From positions 186,001 to 250,000 of the forward strand of contig NZ_JAUFQN010000019.1 in the NCBI RefSeq assembly GCF_030409795.1: 64,000 nucleotides of DNA, written 5' to 3'. The notes beneath the pieces were generated by a model that worked only from the letters and a program-made list of their open reading frames with translations, was not told the DNA's origin and did no database searches. This document shows positions 1 through 7,082 of the stretch, in pieces (positions within the stretch are counted from its first letter, which is position 1; every line of letters begins with the position of its first letter). The translations under genes and the position numbers were made by a program. The stretch comes from Flavobacterium paronense (GTDB lineage Bacteria; Bacteroidota; Bacteroidia; Flavobacteriales; Flavobacteriaceae).

Positions 1-56
1 TGTTGCGCTAAAATACGTTTCTTTTGCCGAATAGGATATTCTACTTCAGAATTTCT

Positions 57-64
57 TACTTTTG
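57..64 (+). promoter_or_regulatory. -7 promoter element of the DegT aminotransferase gene
   Basis: Exact TAnnTTTG match (TACTTTTG). Transcription would begin near 71, which leaves a leader of about 12 bases before the ATG at 84 and rules against the longer in-frame ATG at 24. Confidence 0.6.
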
Positions 65-83
65 TGGCTCAAATTTCAATCGT

Positions 84-1217
84 ATGAAAAAAATACAAAT
101 GGTTGACTTAAAAAGTCAATACGAAAAAATAAAAACTACTGTCGATGCTTCTATTCAAGAGGTTTTAGACACAACAACTTATATCAACGGACCAAAAGTT
201 CACGAGTTTCAAAAAAATCTTGAAGAATATTTGGATGTAAAACACGTAATTCCTTGTGCCAACGGAACTGATGCTTTGCAAATTGCCATGATGGGATTGG
301 GTTTACAACCTGGTGATGAAGTTATCACTGCCGATTTTACGTTCGCTGCAACCGTTGAAGTTATTGCTTTATTGCAATTAACTCCAGTTTTAGTTGATGT
401 TGATGTGGTAAATATGAACATTTCTATTGATGCTATAAAGAAAGCAATCACCCCAAAAACAAAAGCAATTGTTCCTGTTCATTTGTTCGGAAGAGCAGCG
501 AATATGGAAGCTATCATGCGAATTGCTAAAGAACACAATTTATATGTAATTGAAGATAATGCACAGGCTATTGGCGCAAACTGCAAATTCTCTGATGGAA
601 CTAAGAAGAAAGCTGGAACGATTGGTCATGTGTCTTCAACATCGTTTTTTCCCTCTAAAAACTTAGGTTGTTATGGTGATGGTGGAGCTATTTTCACCAA
701 TGACGATGCGTTAGCACACACCATTCGCGGAATTGTAAATCACGGAATGTACATACGTTATCATCATGATGTGGTTGGAGTAAATTCGCGTTTGGATAGC
801 ATTCAGGCAGCCGTTTTGAATGCAAAATTACCATTGTTGGATAGTTATAATGCAGCACGACAAAATGCAGCACGAAAATATTCAGCAACTTTTGAAGGAC
901 ATAAAAATGTAATTGCACCATATATCTGTGATATTTGTGATTGTCATGTTTTTCATCAATATACTTTGAGAATAATTGATGCTGATAGAGATGCTTTGAT
1001 GGAACATTTATTGGCAAAAGGGATTCCATGCGCAATTTATTATCCAATTCCGTTGCATTCACAAAAAGCATACGTAGATTCAAGGTATAAAGAGGAAGAT
1101 TTTCCAGTAACTAATCAATTGGTGAAAGAAGTAATTTCGTTGCCAATGCACACCGAGCTTGATGACGAGCAAATAAAATTTATTACAGATAGCGTTTTAG
1201 AGTTTCTAAACAGATAA
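84..1217 (+). CDS. DegT/DnrJ/EryC1/StrS family PLP-dependent sugar aminotransferase
   Basis: A 377-residue protein of the DegT/DnrJ/EryC1/StrS family, which transfers an amino group to a nucleotide-linked keto-sugar for surface polysaccharide or glycan synthesis. The N-terminal segment around MVDLKSQY, the PLP-contacting VIEDNAQAIGA stretch (Asp158) and the Schiff-base lysine in FFPSKNLGCYGDGG (Lys192) are all present, and the length is normal for the family. An in-frame ATG at 24 would add 20 residues, but the -7 box at 57-64 lies inside that extension, so ATG 84 is preferred. The next gene is galE, which also fits nucleotide-sugar metabolism. It resembles WbpE/WlbC-type 3-oxo-sugar aminotransferases, but the exact substrate cannot be read from sequence. 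Confidence 0.9.
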   Translation: MKKIQMVDLKSQYEKIKTTVDASIQEVLDTTTYINGPKVHEFQKNLEEYLDVKHVIPCANGTDALQIAMMGLGLQPGDEVITADFTFAATVEVIALLQLTPVLVDVDVVNMNISIDAIKKAITPKTKAIVPVHLFGRAANMEAIMRIAKEHNLYVIEDNAQAIGANCKFSDGTKKKAGTIGHVSSTSFFPSKNLGCYGDGGAIFTNDDALAHTIRGIVNHGMYIRYHHDVVGVNSRLDSIQAAVLNAKLPLLDSYNAARQNAARKYSATFEGHKNVIAPYICDICDCHVFHQYTLRIIDADRDALMEHLLAKGIPCAIYYPIPLHSQKAYVDSRYKEEDFPVTNQLVKEVISLPMHTELDDEQIKFITDSVLEFLNR

Positions 1218-1218
1218 A

Positions 1219-1293
1219 AGATAATAGACTAAGAGATGAAAGACAAAATTGTAGATAAAAAACTATTATCTATTCGTCTATCATCTATCATCT
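1219..1293. repeat. Degenerate intergenic repeat with inverted and tandem parts
   Basis: This fills the gap between the aminotransferase and galE. AGATAATAG (1219-1227) is matched by its inverse CTATTATCT (1263-1271), followed by an iterated CTATCAT pattern at about 1278-1293. It has no coding potential and could be a decayed intergenic repeat. Confidence 0.5.
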
Positions 1294-1301
1294 AAAAACA
1301 T

Positions 1302-2315
1302 ATGAAAATACTAGTAACTGGCGGTTTAGGATTTATAGGTTCACACACAGTTGTTGAATTGCAAAATGAAGGTTTTGAAGTCATTGCGATTGACAACCTT
1401 TCCAATTCGTCTATAGATGTTCTTGACGGAATTGAGAAAATCACAGGCAAAAGACCAATTTTCGAAAACATTGATTTAAGAGAGAAATCGGCGGTTCAGA
1501 AATTTTTTAAAAAACATAACGATATTGTCGGCATAATTCATTTTGCTGCCTCAAAAGCGGTTGGAGAAAGTGTTGAAAATCCTTTACTGTATTATGAAAA
1601 CAATATAAATTCGTTAGTTTACCTTTTACAGGAAATGGTAAATTTACCACAAGCTAATTTTATTTTTAGTTCTTCGTGTACAGTTTACGGTCAAGCCGAA
1701 AAGATGCCAATTACTGAGGATGCTTCTGTTCAGCCAGCAAATTCACCTTACGGGAATACAAAACAAATAGGTGAAGAAATTATAAATGATGTTGCAAAAG
1801 TCACCAATATCAATGCTGTTTTATTGCGTTATTTCAATCCAATTGGTGCGCATTCAAGTGCCGAAATAGGAGAATTACCTCTTGGAATTCCACAAAACCT
1901 AGTGCCATTCATTACCCAAACAGCTTTTGGTTTAAGAAAAGAACTTTCAGTTTATGGTAATGATTATCCTACACCAGACGGAACTTGTATCCGAGATTAT
2001 ATTCATGTAGTTGATTTGGCGAAAGCACATGTTATCGCGTTACAGAGATTATTGAATAAGAAAAATAGTGAGAAAGTAGAAACTTTCAATTTAGGAACAG
2101 GAACAGGAAGTTCTGTTATAGAAGTTATCAATGCTTTTGAAAAAGTGTCCGGACAAAAATTACCTTATAAAATTGTTGGCAGAAGAGAAGGCGATGTTAT
2201 CTCCGCTTATGCTAATACCGATAAAGCAAATAATGTTCTGGGTTGGAATACACAACTTTCTTTAGAAGAAGCGCTATATTCAGCCTGGAAATGGGAACAA
2301 AAAATTAGAAGTTAG
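1302..2315 (+). CDS. galE: UDP-glucose 4-epimerase
   Basis: A 337-residue short-chain dehydrogenase/reductase of the extended type that interconverts UDP-glucose and UDP-galactose with bound NAD. The Rossmann motif GGLGFIGSHT is at residues 7-16, the catalytic serine region FSSSCTVYG at 122-130, and the catalytic pair Tyr150/Lys154 in SPYGNTK. RYFNPIGAH and CIRDYIHVVDLA are typical of GalE and help separate it from dehydratases. It lies 84 bp downstream of the sugar aminotransferase on the same strand and a strong hairpin follows the stop. Specificity for UDP-GlcNAc/GalNAc rather than UDP-Glc/Gal cannot be excluded. Confidence 0.93.
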   Translation: MKILVTGGLGFIGSHTVVELQNEGFEVIAIDNLSNSSIDVLDGIEKITGKRPIFENIDLREKSAVQKFFKKHNDIVGIIHFAASKAVGESVENPLLYYENNINSLVYLLQEMVNLPQANFIFSSSCTVYGQAEKMPITEDASVQPANSPYGNTKQIGEEIINDVAKVTNINAVLLRYFNPIGAHSSAEIGELPLGIPQNLVPFITQTAFGLRKELSVYGNDYPTPDGTCIRDYIHVVDLAKAHVIALQRLLNKKNSEKVETFNLGTGTGSSVIEVINAFEKVSGQKLPYKIVGRREGDVISAYANTDKANNVLGWNTQLSLEEALYSAWKWEQKIRS

Positions 2316-2332
2316 CCACTTTTAGTGTTAAA

Positions 2333-2360
2333 AAAACGCCTCAAATTTTGAGGCGTTTTT
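2333..2360. terminator. Bidirectional terminator between galE and the small lipoprotein gene
   Basis: AACGCCTCAAA pairs with TTTGAGGCGTT around a 1-base centre, flanked by A and T runs on both sides. It serves galE (plus) and the convergent lipoprotein gene (minus). Confidence 0.85.
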
Positions 2361-2361
2361 G

Positions 2362-2622
2362 TTATTTCTTAACCGATTCTTTTAATTTTTTTGCCGCTTT
2401 TTCCATTTCTTCAGCACTCTTTAATTTTGCACTGTCTATTTTGGCATTGGCTTTTTCTTTTAAAGTATCGAGTTTAGCTTCGGCTTTAGCTTTCGCCGAA
2501 TCAACAGTTGCAGTTACTTCTTCGGTAACAGCATCTTTGGCTGCGTCTAATTTTTCTTTGGTTTTGTCTTGACAAGACACTAATACTGCTGCAAACGCTA
2601 GTGATAAAATTAGTTTTTTCAT
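2362..2622 (-). CDS. Small helical lipoprotein, function unknown
   Basis: An 86-residue protein with a lipoprotein signal ending in LVSC (lipidated Cys at about residue 17). The rest is almost entirely Ala, Lys, Glu, Asp and Leu with repeated units such as KLDAAKDAV, KAEAKLDTLKEKA and AKIDSAKLK, so one long amphipathic helix or coiled coil is expected. That composition resembles LEA-like or Lpp-like envelope proteins, but no family is assigned. It begins 7 bp after the stop of the M23 peptidase gene on the same strand, so the two may be co-transcribed. A periplasm-facing membrane-anchored helix is an inference. Confidence 0.75.
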   Translation of the reverse strand: MKKLILSLAFAAVLVSCQDKTKEKLDAAKDAVTEEVTATVDSAKAKAEAKLDTLKEKANAKIDSAKLKSAEEMEKAAKKLKESVKK

Positions 2623-2629
2623 TTTTTAA

Positions 2630-4072
2630 TTAATTATTTTTTACAATTTTTTTTACTGTTCTTGATTTAGCACCTTCAATAATCAAAAAATATAAACCTT
2701 TGGATAAACTTGTTACAGCGAATGATTTTTCAAGCTTATTATTTTCAATAGTTGCTTTTTCCTTTTTAACGATTTGTCCAATGCTATTTGTTATTGTAAA
2801 AGTATAGTTTTCATTCTCAATTCCGTTAGCAGTAACTAAAAAATCGTCATTAGTTGGATTTGGAAACACTCTGAAGTAATCAGCATCAGGAGCAGCTGAA
2901 ATTCCCAAAGAATGAGTAATTGTAAACATTTTAGAACAGGTTACACCATTGTATGTTGCTTGAAATGTATAAGTGCCATCAACGGTTGGAAGTAATTTTG
3001 AAAAGCCATAATAACGCGTTTTGTTAAAAGTAGGCATAATATAAGTCCAACTGTTAAATGGTGTTCCGTTCGGATTTAATATTGCCATAGATAGTGTTGT
3101 ATTGGCTGGAATTTCTCTAGTAAAAATGTAAAACTTAGCATAGCCTGGCGATAATCCTGTGCCTTGAAACGGAACTAAAAAAGTATCGCTTTCTGTCAAC
3201 ACATCACTATTAGGACAAGTAGCCATTGCTATATCGGTGGTGTTAACAGATACTTTCATAATAGCAGGATCAGTATGTGGTTTTTGAGAAGCCCACCAAG
3301 AGTTGGCGTTCAAAAGATTACAACTTCCAGAAAACGGGTCTTTATATGTAGCGCTGGTATTTCCTGTCCAAACTTCAAAATGCAAATGTGGTCCACTTGA
3401 ACTTCCCGAACTTCCCACAACACCAAGATATTCTCCAGCCACTACTGTTTGTCCAACTGTTTTGGTAGTAACCGAATTTTTTTTCATGTGCCAATATAAA
3501 GCATAGCTTCCGTCTGCATGCTGAATAATTATTGAGTTTGCTGTTAATGTATTAGAAGAACAATTTCTATCAAAATTACCATCATTTTTTTGGATTATGG
3601 TACCAGCCGCTGCAGCAATAACTTCAATCTGACTGTCATCTATTTTATTGAAACCATAAGGCCAAATGGCAATGTCTGTTCCTTGATGTCCATCATACGT
3701 ATTGGTTTCACAATTAAAATCTTGAATAGCAGTTGCTGCTGTATTTTGGTCAACATAACCACCAATAAAATAATATTGACATTGTATAAATCCTACCGCT
3801 GTTCTCAATGGCCAAATGAGTGAAGTGCTAAGAGTGTTTTTGTTAACACTATTTTCTAAATGTAATTTCTTGAGATTATCACTTACTTCTCTATCTATAA
3901 GATCATATTCTTGTGAAGAAATACAAGGATGTTGTGCGTCATTTTGGGTAAATGTAAACTCACCGCCATCAACTTTAAAATCAGTTATATTGTTTTGTGC
4001 ACGAAGTAGGATTGATGCCAAAAGCAAAAAATTAAAACCTACTATTTTGAATATTTTGGAGATATTTTTCAT
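2630..4072 (-). CDS. Secreted M23 (LytM-type) metallopeptidase with T9SS sorting domain
   Basis: A 480-residue exported protein with an N-terminal signal peptide (about residues 1-25, ending ...LLRAQ). The M23 domain lies around residues 125-265: a zinc-binding His and Asp in DGHQGTDIAIW, and the C-terminal HxH in GPHLHFEVW. Such enzymes cut peptide cross-links in peptidoglycan or act on other extracellular peptides. The last 80 or so residues (FRVFPNPTNDDF to SRTVKKIVKNN) form a type A T9SS C-terminal domain, so it should cross the outer membrane through T9SS and be processed. An uncharacterised beta-rich stretch separates the two. The catalytic ligands appear intact. Confidence 0.88.
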   Translation of the reverse strand: MKNISKIFKIVGFNFLLLASILLRAQNNITDFKVDGGEFTFTQNDAQHPCISSQEYDLIDREVSDNLKKLHLENSVNKNTLSTSLIWPLRTAVGFIQCQYYFIGGYVDQNTAATAIQDFNCETNTYDGHQGTDIAIWPYGFNKIDDSQIEVIAAAAGTIIQKNDGNFDRNCSSNTLTANSIIIQHADGSYALYWHMKKNSVTTKTVGQTVVAGEYLGVVGSSGSSSGPHLHFEVWTGNTSATYKDPFSGSCNLLNANSWWASQKPHTDPAIMKVSVNTTDIAMATCPNSDVLTESDTFLVPFQGTGLSPGYAKFYIFTREIPANTTLSMAILNPNGTPFNSWTYIMPTFNKTRYYGFSKLLPTVDGTYTFQATYNGVTCSKMFTITHSLGISAAPDADYFRVFPNPTNDDFLVTANGIENENYTFTITNSIGQIVKKEKATIENNKLEKSFAVTSLSKGLYFLIIEGAKSRTVKKIVKNN

Positions 4073-4108
4073 AGTTTATGTATTTAATTATCAATCAAAT
4101 GTAAATAA

Positions 4109-4140
4109 AAATCCCTCATAACTTTCGCTATGAGGGATTT
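4109..4140. terminator. Terminator downstream of fabD
   Basis: Perfect 12-bp stem AAATCCCTCATA/TATGAGGGATTT with an 8-base loop. On the minus strand it is followed by a T-rich tract, so it ends the fabD transcript and separates it from the M23 gene. Confidence 0.85.
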
Positions 4141-4157
4141 AATTAGTTTAAAAAGGA

Positions 4158-5030
4158 TTAAGCCGAAATCGTTTCAACGTCTTTATCAATTTTGTTGACC
4201 AATCCAACCAATACTTTTCCGGGACCAACTTCGGTGAAACTTGTCGCGCCATCTTTTATCATTTGTTGTACCGATTGTGTCCATCTTACAGGAGCAGTCA
4301 ACTGTATGATTAAGTTTTTCTTGATCTCGTCTGCATCAGAAACAGCTTTCGCTGTAACATTTTGGTATACAGGACAACTTGGTGTGTTGAAAGTAGTAGC
4401 TTCTATGGCAGCTGCTAATTCTTCTCTCGCTGGTTCCATCATTGGTGAGTGAAATGCACCGCCAACAGGCAATAATAAGGCACGTTTTGCGCCCGCAGTT
4501 TTCATGGCTTCACAAGCTTTTTCAACGGCTGAAAATTCACCCGAAATTACCAATTGTCCGGGGCAGTTATAATTGGCAGCTACCACAATTCCGTCAATTG
4601 AAGCACAAACTTCTTCCACATTTTTATCATCTAAACCTAAAACGGCTGCCATAGTAGAAGGTGTGATTTCACAAGCTTTTTGCATAGCAATAGCACGTTG
4701 GAAAACCAATTTTAATCCGTCTTCAAATGACAAAGCACCATTGGCAACCAAGGCAGAAAATTCGCCAAGTGAATGTCCAGCTACCATGTCTGGAGTAAAA
4801 TTCTCTAAAGTCTTAGCCAAAATAACAGAATGTAAAAAAACCGCTGGCTGTGTTACTTTGGTTTGTTTCAATTCTTCGGCTGTTCCTTCAAACATGATAT
4901 CTGTAATCCGGAAACCTAATATGGTGTTGGCTTTTTCGAATAACTCTTTGGCTAAAGCCGAGTTTTCATATAACTCTTTACCCATTCCGGTAAATTGTGC
5001 TCCTTGTCCAGGAAAAACGTATGCTTTCAT
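4158..5030 (-). CDS. fabD: Malonyl-CoA:ACP transacylase
   Basis: A 290-residue acyltransferase that moves the malonyl group from CoA to acyl carrier protein, supplying two-carbon units for fatty-acid synthesis. FPGQGAQFTGMG at the N-terminus, the nucleophile motif GHSLGE (Ser87) and the catalytic histidine in GAFHSPMM (His194) are all present. Length is close to the usual 300 or so. It is monocistronic as far as can be seen: its own -7 box lies at 5088-5095 and a terminator follows at 4109-4140. The leader contains a repeated GTTTATGGTT sequence. Confidence 0.96.
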   Translation of the reverse strand: MKAYVFPGQGAQFTGMGKELYENSALAKELFEKANTILGFRITDIMFEGTAEELKQTKVTQPAVFLHSVILAKTLENFTPDMVAGHSLGEFSALVANGALSFEDGLKLVFQRAIAMQKACEITPSTMAAVLGLDDKNVEEVCASIDGIVVAANYNCPGQLVISGEFSAVEKACEAMKTAGAKRALLLPVGGAFHSPMMEPAREELAAAIEATTFNTPSCPVYQNVTAKAVSDADEIKKNLIIQLTAPVRWTQSVQQMIKDGATSFTEVGPGKVLVGLVNKIDKDVETISA

Positions 5031-5037
5031 CTTTTGA

Positions 5038-5069
5038 GTTTATGGTTTATAGTTTAAAAGTTTATGGTT
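5038..5069. repeat. Short direct repeat in the fabD leader
   Basis: GTTTATGGTT occurs at 5038-5047 and 5060-5069 with related GTTTATAG and GTTTAAAAG units between. It lies inside the predicted 5' untranslated region of fabD. Confidence 0.4.
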
Positions 5070-5087
5070 CTTGGTTAAACTTGAAAA

Positions 5088-5095
5088 CAAAAGTA
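5088..5095 (-). promoter_or_regulatory. -7 promoter element of fabD
   Basis: Minus-strand TACTTTTG, an exact TAnnTTTG match. The predicted leader is about 50 bases. Confidence 0.55.
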
Positions 5096-5117
5096 ACAAA
5101 ATTTGAAGCAAAATTTG

Positions 5118-5155
5118 AATCTGCGAAAATCTGTTAAATCCGTTTCATCTGTGGC
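5118..5155. repeat. Interspersed-type intergenic repeat with AATCTG units
   Basis: Three to four imperfect copies of AATCTGnGnAA / AATCTGT read across this stretch, ending in ATCTGTGGC. It lies between the FMN reductase stop and the fabD promoter. I recall very similar intergenic sequences from other flavobacterial genomes, but this was not checked. Confidence 0.5.
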
Positions 5156-5160
5156 TCATT

Positions 5161-5688
5161 TTATAATTCAATTGAATCTATAATTTTCAATAAATCCTTT
5201 TTCAATTCGGGGTTAATGATTCCGTTTACAGTATCAAAATTTTCATAGAAGGTTGGCAACGAAAAGCTACCTTTTACATCAGCTCCTTGAAATGGAAATC
5301 TTTTGGTTGCAATCTCTAAAACCGTACTTCCGCCCCTTGCTCCAGGCGAAGTTGCCAATAATAACATCGGTTTTTGCTGAAAGGTTTTGTTGTTGATTCG
5401 AGAAGCCCAATCCAACGTGTTTTTAAAAGCTGAGGAATAAGCACCATTATGTTCGGCTAAAGAAATGACCAGTAAATCTGCACTTCCTATTTTAGCATAA
5501 AAATCATGAGCTAAGGAATGAATGCCGTTTTCTTTTTCTTTGTCAACCGAAAAAACAGGCATTTCAAAATCGTTTAAATCCAATACTTCAATGATGACAT
5601 TCGGAAACAAATTAGCTACATAGGAAGCAAACTGTTTGTTGATGGAATTCTTGCTGGATGAACCGCCAAAGGCTATGATTTTTTTCAT
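5161..5688 (-). CDS. NAD(P)H-dependent FMN reductase family flavoprotein
   Basis: A 175-residue flavodoxin-like protein of the NADPH-dependent FMN reductase family. The phosphate-binding loop GGSSSKNSINKQ follows the first strand, ISLAEHNGAYSSAFKNTLDW is the usual FMN-contacting segment, and LLATSPGARGGS is the conserved 'SPG' loop. Such enzymes reduce FMN, quinones, azo dyes or chromate in the cytoplasm; the physiological substrate is not evident. Its ATG overlaps the stop of the upstream 4Fe-4S gene by 4 bp, so the two are translationally linked. Electron transfer between these partners is an inference from gene order. Confidence 0.85.
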   Translation of the reverse strand: MKKIIAFGGSSSKNSINKQFASYVANLFPNVIIEVLDLNDFEMPVFSVDKEKENGIHSLAHDFYAKIGSADLLVISLAEHNGAYSSAFKNTLDWASRINNKTFQQKPMLLLATSPGARGGSTVLEIATKRFPFQGADVKGSFSLPTFYENFDTVNGIINPELKKDLLKIIDSIEL

Positions 5689-5915
5689 TTTTCGTTATTC
5701 AAATAATAGGTTAAAGCACCAGATGGACATTTTTTTACTGTGTCAATAATTTTTTCTGTAGTCGAATTTTCAGCCACAATCCACGGTTTTTCTTTTGGTT
5801 TGAATACATCCGGATTATTTTTTACGCAATTGGCAGAATGAATGCATTTTCCCGATTGCCACACTATGGTTACTTCGCCATTAGTATATTCTTTTTTCAA
5901 ATTATTTGGATCCAT
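5685..5915 (-). CDS. (4Fe-4S) mono-cluster domain protein
   Basis: A 76-residue protein of the divergent 4Fe-4S mono-cluster family (Fer4_19 type). Candidate ligands are the cysteines of GKCIHSANCVKN and KKCPSGAL near the C-terminus, which with the intervening tryptophan-containing loop match the family layout. One recognised family cysteine position may be replaced, since only three Cys are visible in the motifs (CxxxxxC and CP). It sits between a GNAT protein and an FMN reductase on one strand, suggesting a small redox module. The protein is cytoplasmic, with no signal sequence. Confidence 0.8.
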   Translation of the reverse strand: MDPNNLKKEYTNGEVTIVWQSGKCIHSANCVKNNPDVFKPKEKPWIVAENSTTEKIIDTVKKCPSGALTYYLNNEK

Positions 5916-5930
5916 AAATTATGATTTTAA

Positions 5931-6212
5931 TTATAACACATCGTTAAATTCAGGAGTTTTATCGAAAACACTTTTCGCAAACGGACAAAGAGGAATGATT
6001 TTTATATTATTTTCACGAGCCCATTCTACAGCTTTAGTAACCATTTGTTTGCCAAAACCTTTGCCTTCATTTCCAGGATTAACTTCCGTATGGTCTATTA
6101 TAATTTGTTTATCACCTGCAAAAACAAAGGTCATCATGGCTTCGTGCTTTCCATCAATATCAATGTAAAAAAAGCCTTTATTGCCATCGATTTTTAATTT
6201 TACTTCGCTCAT
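5931..6212 (-). CDS. GNAT-family N-acetyltransferase (YidJ/NATD1-like)
   Basis: A 93-residue single-domain acetyltransferase of the small GCN5-related type. The acetyl-CoA loop is visible as NPGNEGKGFGKQMV (Q/RxxGxG/A form), preceded by the strand KQIIIDHTEV. The C-terminal IIPLCPFAKSVFDKTPEF is typical of the NATD1-like subgroup. An in-frame ATG at 6287 would add 25 residues, but that extension is encoded by a long inverted repeat, so ATG 6212 is preferred. It is followed after 15 bp by the 4Fe-4S gene. Substrate is unknown. Confidence 0.82.
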   Translation of the reverse strand: MSEVKLKIDGNKGFFYIDIDGKHEAMMTFVFAGDKQIIIDHTEVNPGNEGKGFGKQMVTKAVEWARENNIKIIPLCPFAKSVFDKTPEFNDVL

Positions 6213-6231
6213 ACTATTTAAGATTTTAATG

Positions 6232-6289
6232 CTTTGCGACTCTGTGTCTTTGCGTGAAATACATCTCGCAAAGACGCAGAGTCGCAAAG
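6232..6289. repeat. Long inverted repeat (26-bp arms, 6-bp loop)
   Basis: Arms 6232-6257 and 6264-6289 are complementary at 24 of 26 positions; one of the two differences still allows a G-U pair in RNA. The loop is AATACA. The arms contain the phrase CTTTGCGACTCTG. It lies in the 83-bp gap between pirin and the GNAT gene and would form a very stable hairpin in a shared transcript. It has no U-tract, so it is not a normal terminator. Confidence 0.85.
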
Positions 6290-6295
6290 TTATTG

Positions 6296-7012
6296 TTATT
6301 GAATCATTGGAACTTCCATTAATAATAATTCTGCATCCGAAGTAGCTTCAAAAGAGACTTTATCGAAATCGGTGATGCCTAAACCATCTCGTTGTTCTAA
6401 TTCTTGACCGTCTACTTTTACGCTTCCTTTAATCACAAAAACATACAAACCGTTGCCTTCTTTTTTGCGATTGTAATCAATAGTGACTCCTTTGTCTAAA
6501 TTACCCATGTGAAACCAAGCATCTTGATGAATCCAAACTCCGGCATCATCAGCGTTTGGGGAAAGAATTTGTTCTAATTTATTATGACGGTCATTAGTGT
6601 CTAAAGATATTTGTTGGTAACGAGGTGCTACATTTCTGTGTTTTGGGAATACCCATATCTGCAACAAGTTAGTTCTTTTATCGTGATTTGGGTTAAATTC
6701 AGAATGTTGAATTCCAGTTCCTGCACTCATTACCTGAACGTCGCCAAATTTAATAACTTCAGTATTTCCCATACTGTCTTTGTGAGCCAAATCACCTTCT
6801 AATGGTATGGTAATAATTTCCATATTATCGTGAGGATGCGTTCCGAATCCCATTCCAGGTGCAACAATGTCGTCGTTTAAAACTCTCAATACACCAAACT
6901 GAACTCTGTTCGGGTCGTAGTAACTGGCAAAACTAAAAGTATGGTGTGCGTTTAACCAACCATGGTCGGCATGTCCTCGTGTGTTTGCTTTGTGTAAGAT
7001 TGTATTTTTCAT
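6296..7012 (-). CDS. Pirin family protein
   Basis: A 238-residue bicupin of the pirin family. The N-terminal cupin holds the expected metal ligands: His59 and His61 in GFGTHPHDNME, His103 and Glu105 in GTGIQHSEFNP. Bacterial pirins of this type have been linked to quercetinase activity or to redox-dependent regulation; which applies here cannot be told. The C-terminal cupin (from about residue 150) lacks obvious ligands, as usual. It has its own -7 box at 7042-7049 and heads a possible operon with the GNAT, 4Fe-4S and FMN reductase genes. Confidence 0.92.
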   Translation of the reverse strand: MKNTILHKANTRGHADHGWLNAHHTFSFASYYDPNRVQFGVLRVLNDDIVAPGMGFGTHPHDNMEIITIPLEGDLAHKDSMGNTEVIKFGDVQVMSAGTGIQHSEFNPNHDKRTNLLQIWVFPKHRNVAPRYQQISLDTNDRHNKLEQILSPNADDAGVWIHQDAWFHMGNLDKGVTIDYNRKKEGNGLYVFVIKGSVKVDGQELEQRDGLGITDFDKVSFEATSDAELLLMEVPMIQ

Positions 7013-7041
7013 AATGTATAAATTTAGTATTTATTATAATA

Positions 7042-7049
7042 CAAATTTA
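7042..7049 (-). promoter_or_regulatory. -7 promoter element of the pirin gene
   Basis: Minus-strand TAAATTTG, an exact TAnnTTTG match about 30 bases before the ATG. Confidence 0.55.
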
Positions 7050-7082
7050 CAACGTCATGTTTGCGAAAATACTTAATCTAAA

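Noticed and set aside
694-1083. Minus-strand open frame of 129 codons inside the aminotransferase gene
   Set aside because: It lies wholly within a well-supported gene on the other strand, lacks any motif and has the codon pattern of an antisense shadow.
4573-5037. Plus-strand open frame of 154 codons across fabD
   Set aside because: Antisense to an intact fabD; no domain or start signal of its own.
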